A stretch of 64,000 bases of DNA from Aquabacterium sp. (GTDB lineage: Bacteria; Pseudomonadota; Gammaproteobacteria; Burkholderiales; Burkholderiaceae_C): NCBI RefSeq assembly GCF_016195855.1, contig NZ_JACPYU010000003.1, positions 62,001 through 126,000 of the forward strand. Reading direction: 5' to 3'. How positions within the stretch are numbered: the stretch's first letter is position 1; the number at the start of each line of letters is the position of its first letter. Shown in pieces: positions 37,542 to 46,681 of the stretch. The notes beneath the pieces are model-generated. The model saw only the letters and a program-made list of their open reading frames with translations. It had not been told where the DNA came from and did no database searches. The position numbers were made by a program, and so were the translations under genes.

Positions 37542-39863
37542 TCAAGCGGCCTCCGCCATTGGCGCCGCGTTGATCCGCTCCACTCTGGCGGGCACGTACT
37601 TGTGCCAAGGGGTGCCTGCCAGAAAGTCTCGCTGCGAGCAATCGGTCAACTCATTGGGTGCCACGCCCTTGCGCACCACCTGGCCATCCCGCTGGCGATA
37701 GTCCAGCCCCAGCCCATTGGGCAAAGAGACATTGCCGGGCTGCATCATGTCTGTCACTTCGACCGGTACCTCCACGGTCGCGCGGCGGGTGCTAAGGCGC
37801 ACCATGTCGCCGTCTGCGCAACCCAGTGCCTGTGCATCCTGCGGGTTGATGCGCAAGGTGCCATACGTCCCCCGCTTGTGCCAGGCCGCGTCACGCACCG
37901 CCGTGTTGCTCGTCTCGGCACGGCGCTCGCCCGCGGCCAGGATGAAGGGAAACTCAGGGTCACGCGCAGGCATCTGCGTTGCCAGCTTGCTCAACTCGGG
38001 CAACAACTCCGGAATGTGCAGGTTGATGCGGTGCCCCGGATGCCCCACGGCCAGCCAGCTGTCGGCATGCTCGGCCTGGGCGTAGACGACACCAGATCGG
38101 CCATGGAGCAAGGCCTGGAACAGGCGCTCTGCCGCCAGGATAGAGAAGCCAGCAAAGCCCGCATTGGCGGCCACCTTGCGGTTGCCCTGGATGTACAACT
38201 GCGCCACACCCCACAAGGCCGCAGCGGACGCCATGCCCTTGGGCAAATGCAAGCCCAGTGTGCGGTACAAGATCACCGCCGCGTACTTCATCACCTTGGG
38301 CTTGCGCAGGCTTTGCGCCATGAAGGTCAAGGCAAAGGCCATGCGCCCGAAGCGCGAGGCGCGGCGCAGCGGCGCATAGTCCTTGTCGCTCAACTCGCCC
38401 ATGGCCTCGACCAGGCGCGCGTAGATTTCCGCTTCGGGCAAGGTCCCTGGTAAAGGCTCAAACAAGGGCTGGCGCAAATGGAACACATTGCGCGGGAACT
38501 CCAGATTGAAGAAGGTCGCCTCGGCCTTCTCGAACTGGCTGCAGGCGGGCAACACATAGTCAGCTTGGCATGCCGTCTCGGTCATGGCCACATCCACCAC
38601 CACAGACAGCTCCAGCGCCCGCATGGCCTGCCGCATGCGTTGGCTGTCCGCCAGCGAGTGCACGGGGTTGCCGCTCTGGATCAACATGGCGCGGTAGCGC
38701 TTGGGGTGATCGGTGAGGATCTCCTCAGGAATCACGTTGCAGGGAATCAGGCCAATGATGATCTTGGCCTTGGCCACGGGGCTGCGGCGCTCCACGCGTT
38801 TGGCCGAGTTCGCCCCCACGGATGACTCGCCCTTGCTGGCCTTGGACAAGGACAGGAGCGGCACGGGCGCATTGCTGGTGCCCTCGCGGCCATAGTGCCC
38901 CGTGAGCACCCAGATCAGGCGCTGCAAATAGCTGCCCAGCGTCGAGTGCACGTTCATCTGCAGGCCCAGGTCCTCCAGCACCGACACGCTCTTTGCCTTG
39001 GCGATGCAGCGCGCCACATCGCGCAACAAGGCCTCGTCCACACCGCAGACTTGCGCATGCCGCGTCACATCAATGGCTTGCAGGCTGGGCAACACAGCCT
39101 CCAGGCCCGCCGTGTGCTGCCCCACCCAAGCCTTGGCCCACAACCCTTCCTGCACGATGATGCCCAGAAGCGCCGCCAGGCACCAGGCATCCGTGCCAGG
39201 CTTGATGGCCACGTGGTAATCGGCCATGGCCGCGGTCTCGCTGCGGCGAGGGTCAATGACGATCAGCTTGCGATTCGGGTCCTTCTGGATCTCCTTGAGC
39301 ACCACGCGGGCCCGCGCAAAGCCGTGTGAATGCCAGGGGTTCTTGCCAATGAACACGGCCACCTCGCAGTGCTCGAAATCCCCGTGCACGCCGGTGCCCA
39401 GCATCTTGCCCTGCACCCAGAACTCGCCCGTCTTTTCCTGCGCCAGCGCGTTGGATCGGTACTGGTTGCCCACGGCTTTCAGAAAGCTGTCGGCATAAGC
39501 GCCGCCCAGGTGGTTGCCCTGGCCGCCACCGCCGTAATACAAGATGCTCTCGCCGCCATGCCGCGCTTTGATGTCCTTGAACTTGCTGGCGATCTCGCTG
39601 ATGGCCGTGTCCCAGTCGATGGCTTCGTAGCTGCCATCGGGCTTGCGCCGCATGGGCGAGCTCAAGCGGTCTGCACCGTTCTGGTAGTAGTCCATGCGCT
39701 GCGATTTCTCGCAGATATAACCGCGCGACGCGGGGTGATCGTCGTCACCCCGGATCTTGATGATGTGCCGCCCACCCTCGCCGCCGGTCTGCACCTCCAG
39801 GCCGCAGTTGATGCTGCACAGGATGCAAGCGGTCTTCTTCCACTCGGTGTTTGTGTCTGTCAT
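37542..39863 (-). CDS. Molybdopterin-dependent oxidoreductase (formate dehydrogenase/nitrate reductase superfamily)
   Basis: 773 residues with no twin-arginine signal, so cytosolic. An N-terminal Fe4S4 motif CILCSINC ... GYIC (C-x2-C-x3-C-xn-C) is followed by SQRMDYYQNGADRL, a bis-MGD-binding body (DWDTAISEIASKFKDI, GKNPWHSHGF, VIDPRRSETAAMADYHVAIKPGTD) and a C-terminal molydopterin-dinucleotide domain (GTLRINPQDAQALGCADGDMVRL). The residue that would ligate molybdenum is not obvious, so the substrate cannot be named. The start at 39863 was chosen over an upstream extension. It lies downstream of an HxlR regulator, with a palindromic operator between them. Confidence 0.9.
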   Translation of the reverse strand: MTDTNTEWKKTACILCSINCGLEVQTGGEGGRHIIKIRGDDDHPASRGYICEKSQRMDYYQNGADRLSSPMRRKPDGSYEAIDWDTAISEIASKFKDIKARHGGESILYYGGGGQGNHLGGAYADSFLKAVGNQYRSNALAQEKTGEFWVQGKMLGTGVHGDFEHCEVAVFIGKNPWHSHGFARARVVLKEIQKDPNRKLIVIDPRRSETAAMADYHVAIKPGTDAWCLAALLGIIVQEGLWAKAWVGQHTAGLEAVLPSLQAIDVTRHAQVCGVDEALLRDVARCIAKAKSVSVLEDLGLQMNVHSTLGSYLQRLIWVLTGHYGREGTSNAPVPLLSLSKASKGESSVGANSAKRVERRSPVAKAKIIIGLIPCNVIPEEILTDHPKRYRAMLIQSGNPVHSLADSQRMRQAMRALELSVVVDVAMTETACQADYVLPACSQFEKAEATFFNLEFPRNVFHLRQPLFEPLPGTLPEAEIYARLVEAMGELSDKDYAPLRRASRFGRMAFALTFMAQSLRKPKVMKYAAVILYRTLGLHLPKGMASAAALWGVAQLYIQGNRKVAANAGFAGFSILAAERLFQALLHGRSGVVYAQAEHADSWLAVGHPGHRINLHIPELLPELSKLATQMPARDPEFPFILAAGERRAETSNTAVRDAAWHKRGTYGTLRINPQDAQALGCADGDMVRLSTRRATVEVPVEVTDMMQPGNVSLPNGLGLDYRQRDGQVVRKGVAPNELTDCSQRDFLAGTPWHKYVPARVERINAAPMAEAA

Positions 39864-39908
39864 GGCGCACCTTCCAAAGCGGGTCAACGATGTTGAGGCG
39901 GATTATAG

Positions 39909-39923
39909 GTTCCAAAAAGGAAC
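39909..39923. promoter_or_regulatory. Candidate HxlR operator (GTTCC-N5-GGAAC)
   Basis: A perfect inverted repeat GTTCC AAAAA GGAAC lies 46-60 bases upstream of the molybdopterin oxidoreductase start and just downstream of the HxlR regulator gene. This spacing and shape fit a dimeric winged-helix regulator controlling the oxidoreductase. Confidence 0.55.
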
Positions 39924-39964
39924 TAACAATACCCGAGACCAGATCAAGAACCCATCTGGTGGAG

Positions 39965-40549
39965 TCAGGCCGCGCGAGCGCGCTGGCGAGGTTTGGCCGC
40001 AGTGCCTGCCTTGCCGGGTTTTTTGCGAGAACCCAAGGCGCCCTCACGCGGTACAACACCCGCTTTGCTTGCAGCCAGGGCCAAGTCCTCTTGGGCCGCC
40101 ATCAAGCCCGGGCCAGGCAAGGGGGTCACCTGCGTGGCACTCAAGGGCTCGTGGCACGCCGAGCACACCATCACCGGGCGCATGACATGGCCACACGTGC
40201 GGTGTTGGTACAGCAGGGGCGGCCCCATGCCCTTGTCCATCCAGTCATCCCCCCAGACGGCGAGCGCCATCAAGACGGGGTGCAGCGCCCGGCCTTTGTC
40301 CGTCAACACGTACTCATAACGCGCGGGGGACTGCTGGTAAGGCACGCGCTCCAGGATGCCCTCTTCCACCAGGCGCTTGAGCCGGCTGGCCAGCAGGTGC
40401 CGCGTCAAGCCCAGGCTGGACTGGAAATCGTCAAAACGCCGCATGCGCATGAAAGCATTGCGCAAGATCAGGAGCGTCCAGCGGTCACCAATGACGGACA
40501 GGCTGCGCGCCACCGAACAGGGCATGTCGCTGACGTCGTTCCATTTCAT
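39965..40549 (-). CDS. HxlR-type transcriptional regulator with Cys-containing C-terminus
   Basis: 194 residues. The HxlR winged-helix domain is clear: CSVARSLSVIGDRWTLLILRNAFMRMRRFDDFQSSLGLTRHLLASRLKRLVEEGIL, then YEYVLTDKGRALHPVLMALAVWGDDWM. The C-terminal third is unusual for HxlR: it holds CGH ... CSACHEPL, a small Cys/His cluster that may bind metal or sense redox, then a Lys/Arg-rich end. The ATG at 40549 gives the family N-terminus. It precedes the molybdopterin oxidoreductase on the same strand and probably regulates it. Confidence 0.9.
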   Translation of the reverse strand: MKWNDVSDMPCSVARSLSVIGDRWTLLILRNAFMRMRRFDDFQSSLGLTRHLLASRLKRLVEEGILERVPYQQSPARYEYVLTDKGRALHPVLMALAVWGDDWMDKGMGPPLLYQHRTCGHVMRPVMVCSACHEPLSATQVTPLPGPGLMAAQEDLALAASKAGVVPREGALGSRKKPGKAGTAAKPRQRARAA

Positions 40550-40593
40550 GATGCGTGATGACTGCGAAGAGGGTATGCGTTCAATAGAGCAGT

Positions 40594-42513
40594 TTACCGG
40601 CCGCCCGGCCCCAGCAACAAGGCCCTGCGCGGCAGCCGCTTGAGTGCAGCCTTGAGCGGCGCATAACGCCCATGCACGGTGCAGATCAGCACGTGCACCG
40701 GCCATTCCTGCTGGGCAAAACGCTGAACGATGCCCGCATGCTGCTTGCGAAGGCGTGCCCAGCCATTGAGCTCAACGGCCAGCACGTAGGTCGCATGGCC
40801 AGGGTCCGATGGCAGGACTCGGCGCGCGAAATAGGCTCGTTTGACACCAGCCCCCAACGTACGCACGATGCTGGCGGCCCTCTCCAACTCGGGCGGGGCC
40901 AGCTCGTCGGGGCCACGCAGTTCATGCGTCACGTCCAGGTTGGCGCGCTCATGGTCCAGCTTGCGCTCCAGCAAGTCACGGGCCGCCCAACGGTCCCCAT
41001 AGGTCTGGGCCCGATCGTGGTCCTGACGCTTTTTCAAGAACGCATAGGCACTTTCGCAACCGGGCTTGACCGCGGCCGGATCCAGCGCCATGGCTCGCTC
41101 CAGCACCGCCAGGCCCGCTTCATCGCCCTTGCCCAGCAGGTAGTCCCCCTCCAGGAAAAGGCCCAGCGCATGATCCTGATACTGCTGATTGAAGCCTTGC
41201 AAAGCCGCCAGATGGTCCTCGTCCGGCTCGAGTTGCAAACGCAGCCTGATTGTTTCAATGGCCTCGTCGCGACTGGGCTGCGCCACAGCCAGCAAGGCTG
41301 CGAGACGCTCGCGCTGCACTTGCACCTCTTCATGGCGCTGGCCCCAGTACTGGGCAACACGTTCACGCCAATCCCGCTGGATGAGATCGCGCAAGGGGGT
41401 GACATGCGCGCCCAGCCATTCCCGCGCCGCCGACGCATCGCCGATCGGCGCTGGCACTTGGTCATGATGATCGACCACGCCAGGCAACAAGGCCTGTAGC
41501 CGTTGTTTCAATGCCGGATGCGTATCGGCCACATCGGATTGGCGAGCCAGCGCGTCGCTCAACCATGCGGTGGCCCGCTCCGTCGGGATCAACTGCGTGG
41601 CCTGCTCAGACCAGCGCACCGTCAAGTCGGACGGTGGTTGAGCCTGTTCGCGCACCCCGGCAAACACGCGCTCCATGAACTGCCCGTAGTTGGCTGTTGT
41701 CAGGTGCACGCGCTTGAGCGCGTCAGCGGCCACGCCAGCCCCGACCAGCTCGGCCGAAGCAGCATCCGCCTGGTACTCGTTGGTGCGGGCCAGCACGAAG
41801 GTATAGGCGTTGAAGTACGGCGCATACCACCCCACCAAGCGCTGCAAGGGCCCGCTCGCCCAGCCTTGCCAACGGTGCGCCAACTCCTGGATCACCCCCC
41901 AAGAGTTACGCAGCCTGTAGATATAGCCCGCAAAGCGGGAATGCGATCCCGCCAGATGGCCATATTCGTGTGCGACCACGGCCAGCGCCTCTTGTGGCGA
42001 CAAGCTCTCCAGCAAAGGCAGGCCCAGAATCAGGTAATTGCGCGGCCAGCCGACCAGGCCAAACAAGGGCCGCTGCACCACGGCCGCGTTGACCTCATTG
42101 GTGATCAGCACGTGATGAAAGCGCGAGCCCTTCATACGCCTGCGCATCTCCTCCAGAGCCGAGAACAAGGCAGGAGCTTGAGGGCGTGTGATCTCATGCC
42201 CTTGTGGTGCAGGCAGGCGCACCAACAGCGCGCTCACCGACGATTTCACCAGCAGCCACAAGGGCCAAGCCAGCAACACCAGAAGCTTGCCAAGTTTGAG
42301 CACCAGAATGGCCGCACTGCCCCCGGTCAACGCGAACACCACCGCGATGCCACCCAAAACCACAATGCCGGCGCCGGCAAGCCCCAACACGGCGGCCAGA
42401 ACAACAAAGCCCAAGGCAGCCAGCATGGCCACTTTGAATTGGTACATCCTTGGCGTCGAGACGCTATCGCGCTCCAGCTCCGCCACCATCTTCTCGAACT
42501 GTGCTTGTTCCAT
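40594..42513 (-). CDS. M48-family zinc metallopeptidase, membrane-anchored
   Basis: 639 residues. Two to three membrane helices lie between residues ~25 and 95. The zinc motif HEYGH is at 182-186 (VVAHEYGHLAGSH) with the third ligand in NEYQADAASAE around residue 250, both typical of M48 (Ste24/HtpX-type) proteases. The second half (residues ~330-640) is mostly helical, includes a TPR-like ALGLFLEGDYLLGKGDEAGLAVLERAMALDP repeat, and has no recognised catalytic motif. Such M48 proteins act in membrane or envelope protein quality control; that role is inferred. Confidence 0.9.
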   Translation of the reverse strand: MEQAQFEKMVAELERDSVSTPRMYQFKVAMLAALGFVVLAAVLGLAGAGIVVLGGIAVVFALTGGSAAILVLKLGKLLVLLAWPLWLLVKSSVSALLVRLPAPQGHEITRPQAPALFSALEEMRRRMKGSRFHHVLITNEVNAAVVQRPLFGLVGWPRNYLILGLPLLESLSPQEALAVVAHEYGHLAGSHSRFAGYIYRLRNSWGVIQELAHRWQGWASGPLQRLVGWYAPYFNAYTFVLARTNEYQADAASAELVGAGVAADALKRVHLTTANYGQFMERVFAGVREQAQPPSDLTVRWSEQATQLIPTERATAWLSDALARQSDVADTHPALKQRLQALLPGVVDHHDQVPAPIGDASAAREWLGAHVTPLRDLIQRDWRERVAQYWGQRHEEVQVQRERLAALLAVAQPSRDEAIETIRLRLQLEPDEDHLAALQGFNQQYQDHALGLFLEGDYLLGKGDEAGLAVLERAMALDPAAVKPGCESAYAFLKKRQDHDRAQTYGDRWAARDLLERKLDHERANLDVTHELRGPDELAPPELERAASIVRTLGAGVKRAYFARRVLPSDPGHATYVLAVELNGWARLRKQHAGIVQRFAQQEWPVHVLICTVHGRYAPLKAALKRLPRRALLLGPGGR

Positions 42514-42808
42514 ATTCCTCCCTGATGCGCGACCTCTTGGGGTCAGATTGAATGCCTTATCTCAAGCGCAAATCATATCGGCCATGCGGGTGACCCAATC
42601 CAACCGAATCAACAGCACATCCATAAATGACCATTTAAAAATCATTAATGATGATTGAAATATATTTGGCAAGCCATATCAAGAAAATTGCCCACGGGAT
42701 CGATATTGACCCGGTGAGGCCTTGAATTCTCTTGCTTGAAGCGTCGCCTCCAGACGGGGGAGACATGTCGTGCTCCTCATGACACCTTTCGTGGAGTACG
42801 ACATCACC
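42514..42808. other. AT-rich divergent intergenic region upstream of the chemoreceptor
   Basis: About 295 bases without a gene between the divergent M48 and chemoreceptor starts, noticeably AT-richer than the window. It contains a perfect 12-base palindrome ATCATTAATGAT (42641-42652) and a sigma-28-like promoter pattern further right. The low GC probably reflects promoter sequence for both genes. Confidence 0.5.
42679..42706 (+). promoter_or_regulatory. Possible sigma-28 promoter for the chemoreceptor
   Basis: TCAAG, 15 bases, then ATCGATAT. The second box shares CGATA with the FliA consensus and with the flgM promoter in this window; the first resembles the TCAAG -35 form. Spacing is one base longer than at flgM. 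A leader of about 100 bases remains before the start codon. Confidence 0.3.
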
Positions 42809-44362
42809 ATGAGCGCTTTCGGAAACCTGAAAATCGGGGCACGCCTGAGCCTGGGCTTTGGCACGCTGATCCTGCTCGGCCTGATTGCCGCTGGCGTGGG
42901 CATCGAGCGCATTCGGGCGGTCAACGCCATCGCCGACCAGTTGGGTTCAGACGACGCGGAGATGCTGGTGCTGACCCAGCGCTGGACACGCGCCATTGAA
43001 TCGAACGCCGCGCGCACCTGGGTGGTGTTCTTTGCGTCGGACCCCAAGGTGCTCAAGCGGGTCAAGGATGAAATGCAGGAGACGATCAGCAGCAACTCCG
43101 TGCGCATCAAGCGCATGGGCGAGCTGGCGTCATCGGCAGAACAAAAGCAGCTGATCGAGGGCATCTCGGCACAACGCAGCGCCTTCCAGGCTCAGCGTAA
43201 CGCCCTGCTCAAACGCAAAGAGGCCGGCGAAGACGTCAACGCCGAGGTGCTGGACAAGGTCTTCCCTGCTGCACAGAAGTACTTGGCATCGGTCGAGCAA
43301 CTGGCGGAGTACCAGCGCAAGCGCATGGATGTCACCAAGGCCGAGGCCGACACGGCCGCCATGCAAGGCATCATGGCCCTGAGCGCGGGCACCGTTCTGG
43401 CGTTGATGGCGGGCCTTGGTCTGGCCTGGACCACAACCCGCTCGATCCTGATACCCGTGCAACGTGCCCAGCAGGCAGCAGAAGCCATCGCCAGCGGTGA
43501 TCTGAGCGCCGACATCCAGATCGAGTCGCGTGACGAGATGGGCCTGTTGATGCAATCCATGCAGAAGATGGTGCAATCACTGCGCACCATCGTGCACTCG
43601 GTGCGCGCCAGCGCTGACTCCATTGCCACGGGCTCGACCCAGATCGCAATGGGCAATGCGGACCTGTCCCAGCGCACGGAAGAACAGGCCAGCAACCTGC
43701 AACAGACCGCGGCATCCATGGAGCAGCTCACCGGTACCGTCAAACAAAATGCCGACACCGCCAGGCAGGCGGCCCAGTTGGCCAGCAGCGCATCTGCTGT
43801 CGCCATCGATGGCGGCAAGGTGGTGAGCGAAGTGGTGGCCACCATGGAAGGCATCACCACCAGTTCCAAGAAGGTCGCCGACATCATCGGTGTGATCGAT
43901 GGCATCGCCTTCCAGACCAATATCCTGGCGCTCAATGCCGCCGTGGAAGCAGCCCGAGCCGGTGAACAAGGCCGAGGCTTTGCCGTGGTGGCAGGTGAAG
44001 TGCGCAGCCTCGCGCAGCGCAGCGCCCAGGCAGCCAAGGAGATCAAGACCCTGATCGGCGAAAGCGTCGACAAGGTGGAGGGTGGCGCCAGGCTGGTCGA
44101 CACAGCGGGCAAAACCATGAACGACGTGGTCCACCAGGTCAAGCGCGTGACCGACCTCATCGGCGAGATCACCATGGCCAGCCAGGAACAAAGCACCGGC
44201 ATCAGCCAGGTGGGCAATGCGGTCAACCAGCTCGATCAGGTCACGCAGCAAAACGCCGCGCTGGTCGAAGAATCAGCCGCGGCCGCCGAAAGCCTGAAAC
44301 ACCAGGCCGCCAACCTGGCGCAAATCGTGGCGACCTTCAAGCTGGATGCGCGAATGGCCTGA
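42809..44362 (+). CDS. Methyl-accepting chemotaxis protein
   Basis: 517 residues. A first membrane helix ([18 protein letters not shown]), a helical four-helix-bundle-type periplasmic domain (residues ~35-190), a second helix ([20 protein letters not shown]), a HAMP domain ([25 protein letters not shown]) and a long cytoplasmic signalling helix. The hairpin tip is [47 protein letters not shown], the universal MCP signature. No tethering pentapeptide is seen at the C-terminus (ending [10 protein letters not shown]). The start at 42809 places the first helix near the N-terminus; 13 upstream residues are possible. Ligand unknown. Confidence 0.95.
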   Translation: MSAFGNLKIGARLSLGFGTLILLGLIAAGVGIERIRAVNAIADQLGSDDAEMLVLTQRWTRAIESNAARTWVVFFASDPKVLKRVKDEMQETISSNSVRIKRMGELASSAEQKQLIEGISAQRSAFQAQRNALLKRKEAGEDVNAEVLDKVFPAAQKYLASVEQLAEYQRKRMDVTKAEADTAAMQGIMALSAGTVLALMAGLGLAWTTTRSILIPVQRAQQAAEAIASGDLSADIQIESRDEMGLLMQSMQKMVQSLRTIVHSVRASADSIATGSTQIAMGNADLSQRTEEQASNLQQTAASMEQLTGTVKQNADTARQAAQLASSASAVAIDGGKVVSEVVATMEGITTSSKKVADIIGVIDGIAFQTNILALNAAVEAARAGEQGRGFAVVAGEVRSLAQRSAQAAKEIKTLIGESVDKVEGGARLVDTAGKTMNDVVHQVKRVTDLIGEITMASQEQSTGISQVGNAVNQLDQVTQQNAALVEESAAAAESLKHQAANLAQIVATFKLDARMA

Positions 44363-44451
44363 CAGGGGGTGCAAGCGACTTGTGACCAGACCGCCCCCAC
44401 GCGCCCGATACCTTCTATGATGCGGGCCCACTCAGTCACAAGGAACCTCGC

Positions 44452-44802
44452 ATGTCCAAACAACGTAGCCGCCGCCAGCGCAAGAAGCTGCACATCGGCG
44501 AATTCAAGGAGCTTGGCTTCCTGTTCGAAGCAACCCTCAAGCCTGGCGCCGACGAAAACGCCCTGATTGAAGCCTTCCTCACGGAGGCCATCGATGCCAA
44601 TGAGCTGGGCTTTGGCGGTTGGGCAACGGGCGGCGCCGTGGAGAAATTCGGGCGCGGCAGCTTGACCGAGGAGCAACGCCAGACCGTCCTGAACTGGCTG
44701 GCCGCACGGCCCGAGATCACGACGCTGTCGGCCACCGGCCTGATCGACATGTGGTACTCCACGTCGGCAGGCGAGCACCTCGCGGCCATCAAGGCGGCCT
44801 GA
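44452..44802 (+). CDS. YggL family protein (DUF469)
   Basis: 116 residues opening MSKQRSRRQRKKLHIGEFKELGF, then LGFGGWATGGAVEKFGRGSLTEEQRQTVLNWLAARPEI. This is the YggL family, reported to bind the 50S ribosomal subunit in E. coli. The basic N-terminus would suit RNA contact. It is followed within 8 bases by a strong hairpin that could terminate it as well as the convergent tRNA. Confidence 0.92.
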   Translation: MSKQRSRRQRKKLHIGEFKELGFLFEATLKPGADENALIEAFLTEAIDANELGFGGWATGGAVEKFGRGSLTEEQRQTVLNWLAARPEITTLSATGLIDMWYSTSAGEHLAAIKAA

Positions 44803-44805
44803 ATG

Positions 44806-44839
44806 GAAAAAGCACCTGGCAAGAGATTGTCAGGTGCTT
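44806..44839 (-). terminator. Rho-independent terminator of the tRNA (possibly bidirectional)
   Basis: AAGCACCTG and CAGGTGCTT arms (44810-44818, 44831-44839) with a 12-base loop that can add two more pairs. On the minus strand the hairpin is followed by a run of T's (complement of 44807-44810), a textbook terminator 7 bases past the tRNA 3' end. Confidence 0.8.
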
Positions 44840-44846
44840 CATGAAT

Positions 44847-44923
44847 TGGTAGGCCGTGTTGGACTTGAACCAACGACCAAAGGATTATGAGTCCTCTGCT
44901 CTAACCAACTGAGCTAACGGCCC
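44847..44923 (-). tRNA. tRNA with CAU anticodon (tRNA-Met or, more likely, tRNA-Ile2)
   Basis: A 77-base cloverleaf on the minus strand. It has a 7-bp acceptor stem (GGGCCGT/ACGGCCT, ending in a G-U pair), D-arm with AGCTCAGTTGGTTAGAGC, anticodon loop CTCATAA in a stem of GAGGA/TCCTT character, T-arm GTTGGTTCAAGTCCAAC and an encoded CCA. The CAU anticodon fits elongator Met or lysidine-modified Ile2. C4-G69 and C5-G68, which favour TilS recognition, together with similarity to E. coli tRNA-Ile2 in the T-arm, make Ile2 the better guess. A terminator follows directly. Confidence 0.92.
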
Positions 44924-45024
44924 CCTGAAGGTAGCCGGGCATTGTAGAGCACGGCAGCGCGGCAATCAGAGGGGCCCTGAACCAACAGAAAGGGCCAGCC
45001 AACTCAGCCCTTTCTCGCTTCAAT

Positions 45025-45624
45025 TTACTTGAGCGGGCGCAGCGGGGCGCACTTGGGATCGATCAGGCGGAACAGCGGCGAGCTGCAATGTGCAGGCAGC
45101 GTCTGCTTGGTGAACGACGTGGGCTTGACGCGCACAAAGCCGGTGTCACCGAAGTCGACACGGTAGTCCACATCGGTGCCAGCGGCGGTCGCCGTGGAGA
45201 AGTCAGCCAAAGCATTGCTCACGCTGGTGGCCTTGGGGCCGTAGAAGCGGTTGAAGGACAGGAAGCTGACCTGGTCCGCGCGGGCGGCCACGGGCGACTC
45301 GTTGATGGCGTTGAGGCCAACGCCATCGGCCCAGATCGTGCCGGAGGCTTTGGAGCCGATGCCGTTGACGGTGAAGGCCAGGACGGCGTCGTACGTCGAG
45401 CTGCCATCGGTTGTGGTCACGGACGTGTCGACCACGTAGTCAACGGTCACGGTCTTGCCGTGGGCGTAGTAGCTTGATGGGGGCACGAAGGGAGCGCCTT
45501 GCGGGGTCATCTCTTCGTAGACCGTGCCGGTCATTTTCCAGACCTGCAGCTCGGCATGGGCGCTCATGGCGAGCAGGGCTGAAGCTGCCACGGCGAGCTT
45601 GGCGAACTTGAAAGATGGGTACAT
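45025..45624 (-). CDS. Secreted protein of unknown function
   Basis: 199 residues with a signal peptide (FAKLAVAASALLAMSAHA, cleavage before ELQVW). The mature part is beta-rich (KMTGTVYEEMTPQG, HGKTVTVDYVVDTSVTTTDG, VSFLSFNRFYG, VDYRVDFGDTGFVRVK) with two Cys near the C-terminus (AHCSS, PKCAP) that could form a disulphide. I do not recognise a family; no PEP-CTERM tail is present. The ATG at 45624 starts the signal peptide; a longer in-frame extension upstream has no signal character. A GTGGCC-AA-GGCCAC palindrome lies at 45660-45673, just upstream. Confidence 0.65.
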   Translation of the reverse strand: MYPSFKFAKLAVAASALLAMSAHAELQVWKMTGTVYEEMTPQGAPFVPPSSYYAHGKTVTVDYVVDTSVTTTDGSSTYDAVLAFTVNGIGSKASGTIWADGVGLNAINESPVAARADQVSFLSFNRFYGPKATSVSNALADFSTATAAGTDVDYRVDFGDTGFVRVKPTSFTKQTLPAHCSSPLFRLIDPKCAPLRPLK

Positions 45625-45814
45625 GGTGGTTCTCTGATTTAAGTCGTTTTGAATGTCATGTGGCCAAGGCCACTGACCCTGAACCCCTCCCTTGAGAGGT
45701 GGCCCGATTTGAAGTGCGGGACATGACAGGAACAATCAGGGCTTGCGATGAACCAAGCCGAACCACCCTTTAGGGCGGGTTAAAAGCCGCCAGACTGTCG
45801 CGCGCTGGCCCGCA

Positions 45815-46675
45815 TCACGCTGCCACAGCCAAAGCGCGCGCCCACGGCTCGCAAGCGCGCAACACATCGGCCAAGGTGCCGCTCTCGCCAGCACGGGGCT
45901 CGTACGCCAGGCCCACCTGGCGGCAGGCACCTTGCAGCTCGGCCAGGTCATGGCGCACCACGATGCCCTCCAGCCTGTCCAGCGGATGCAATGGTGCCAT
46001 GGTCACGCCTACCCCCGCGGCCACCAGGCCCAAGGCCCATTCCTGGCTGTCCACGCGGGCACGCACGTCGGGCGTGACCTTGAACTGGCTCAGACCGGCA
46101 TGCCAGTAGCTGGCCATCTCGCACTGGGTGCGCTCGATGAAGGCCACGCCATTCAAGTCGGCCAGGCTGATGTCCTCTTGAACGGCCAGCGGGTGGTCAC
46201 CGGGCACCAGCAAGGCGTATTGCTCTTCCCACAAGGGCAGGAAGGCGCGGCCTTCGCCTGCACAGCCTTGTGATGTCAGCTCCACATCGGCCGCCTGGTC
46301 CTCGTCCTGCACCGACAGCTCCAGGTGCGTCAGCTCGCGCTTGAGGTGCCGCAAGAGCTTTTGCACATGGGCCACGCTCACGGTGGCATGGATGCGCAAG
46401 CTCAAGCGGGGGTGGCTGGCCGCATCCTGAAAGGTCTCCACGATGGCATCGGCATCTGCCAGCAGCTTGCCGCCCAGCCGGAACAGGCGGATGGCGGCGG
46501 CCGTGGGCGCCAGGCCGCGTTGCTGGCGGGTGAACAGGCGCGCGCCCAGCTCTTCTTCCAGTTGCGCGATGGCGTTCGAGATCACAGGCTGCGTGACATG
46601 GCAGAGCCTGGCCGCCGCCACGGTGGAGCCGGCCTCGTAGGCCGCGCAGAAGTACTTGAGGTTGCGCAGGTTCAT
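45815..46675 (-). CDS. LysR family transcriptional regulator
   Basis: 286 residues. N-terminal HTH: MNLRNLKYFCAAYEAGSTVAAARLCHVTQPVISNAIAQLEEELGARLFTRQQRGLAPTAAA. The C-terminal effector-binding domain (residues ~90-285) has LALLVPGDHPLAVQ-like segments (YALLVPGDHPLAVQEDISLADL) and GVAFIERTQCEMASYWH. It lies 6 bases downstream of an exported metallo-beta-lactamase-fold gene on the same strand, so the pair is co-transcribed. That is unusual: LysR genes are more often divergent from their target. Confidence 0.93.
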   Translation of the reverse strand: MNLRNLKYFCAAYEAGSTVAAARLCHVTQPVISNAIAQLEEELGARLFTRQQRGLAPTAAAIRLFRLGGKLLADADAIVETFQDAASHPRLSLRIHATVSVAHVQKLLRHLKRELTHLELSVQDEDQAADVELTSQGCAGEGRAFLPLWEEQYALLVPGDHPLAVQEDISLADLNGVAFIERTQCEMASYWHAGLSQFKVTPDVRARVDSQEWALGLVAAGVGVTMAPLHPLDRLEGIVVRHDLAELQGACRQVGLAYEPRAGESGTLADVLRACEPWARALAVAA

Positions 46676-46681
46676 GGTGGC

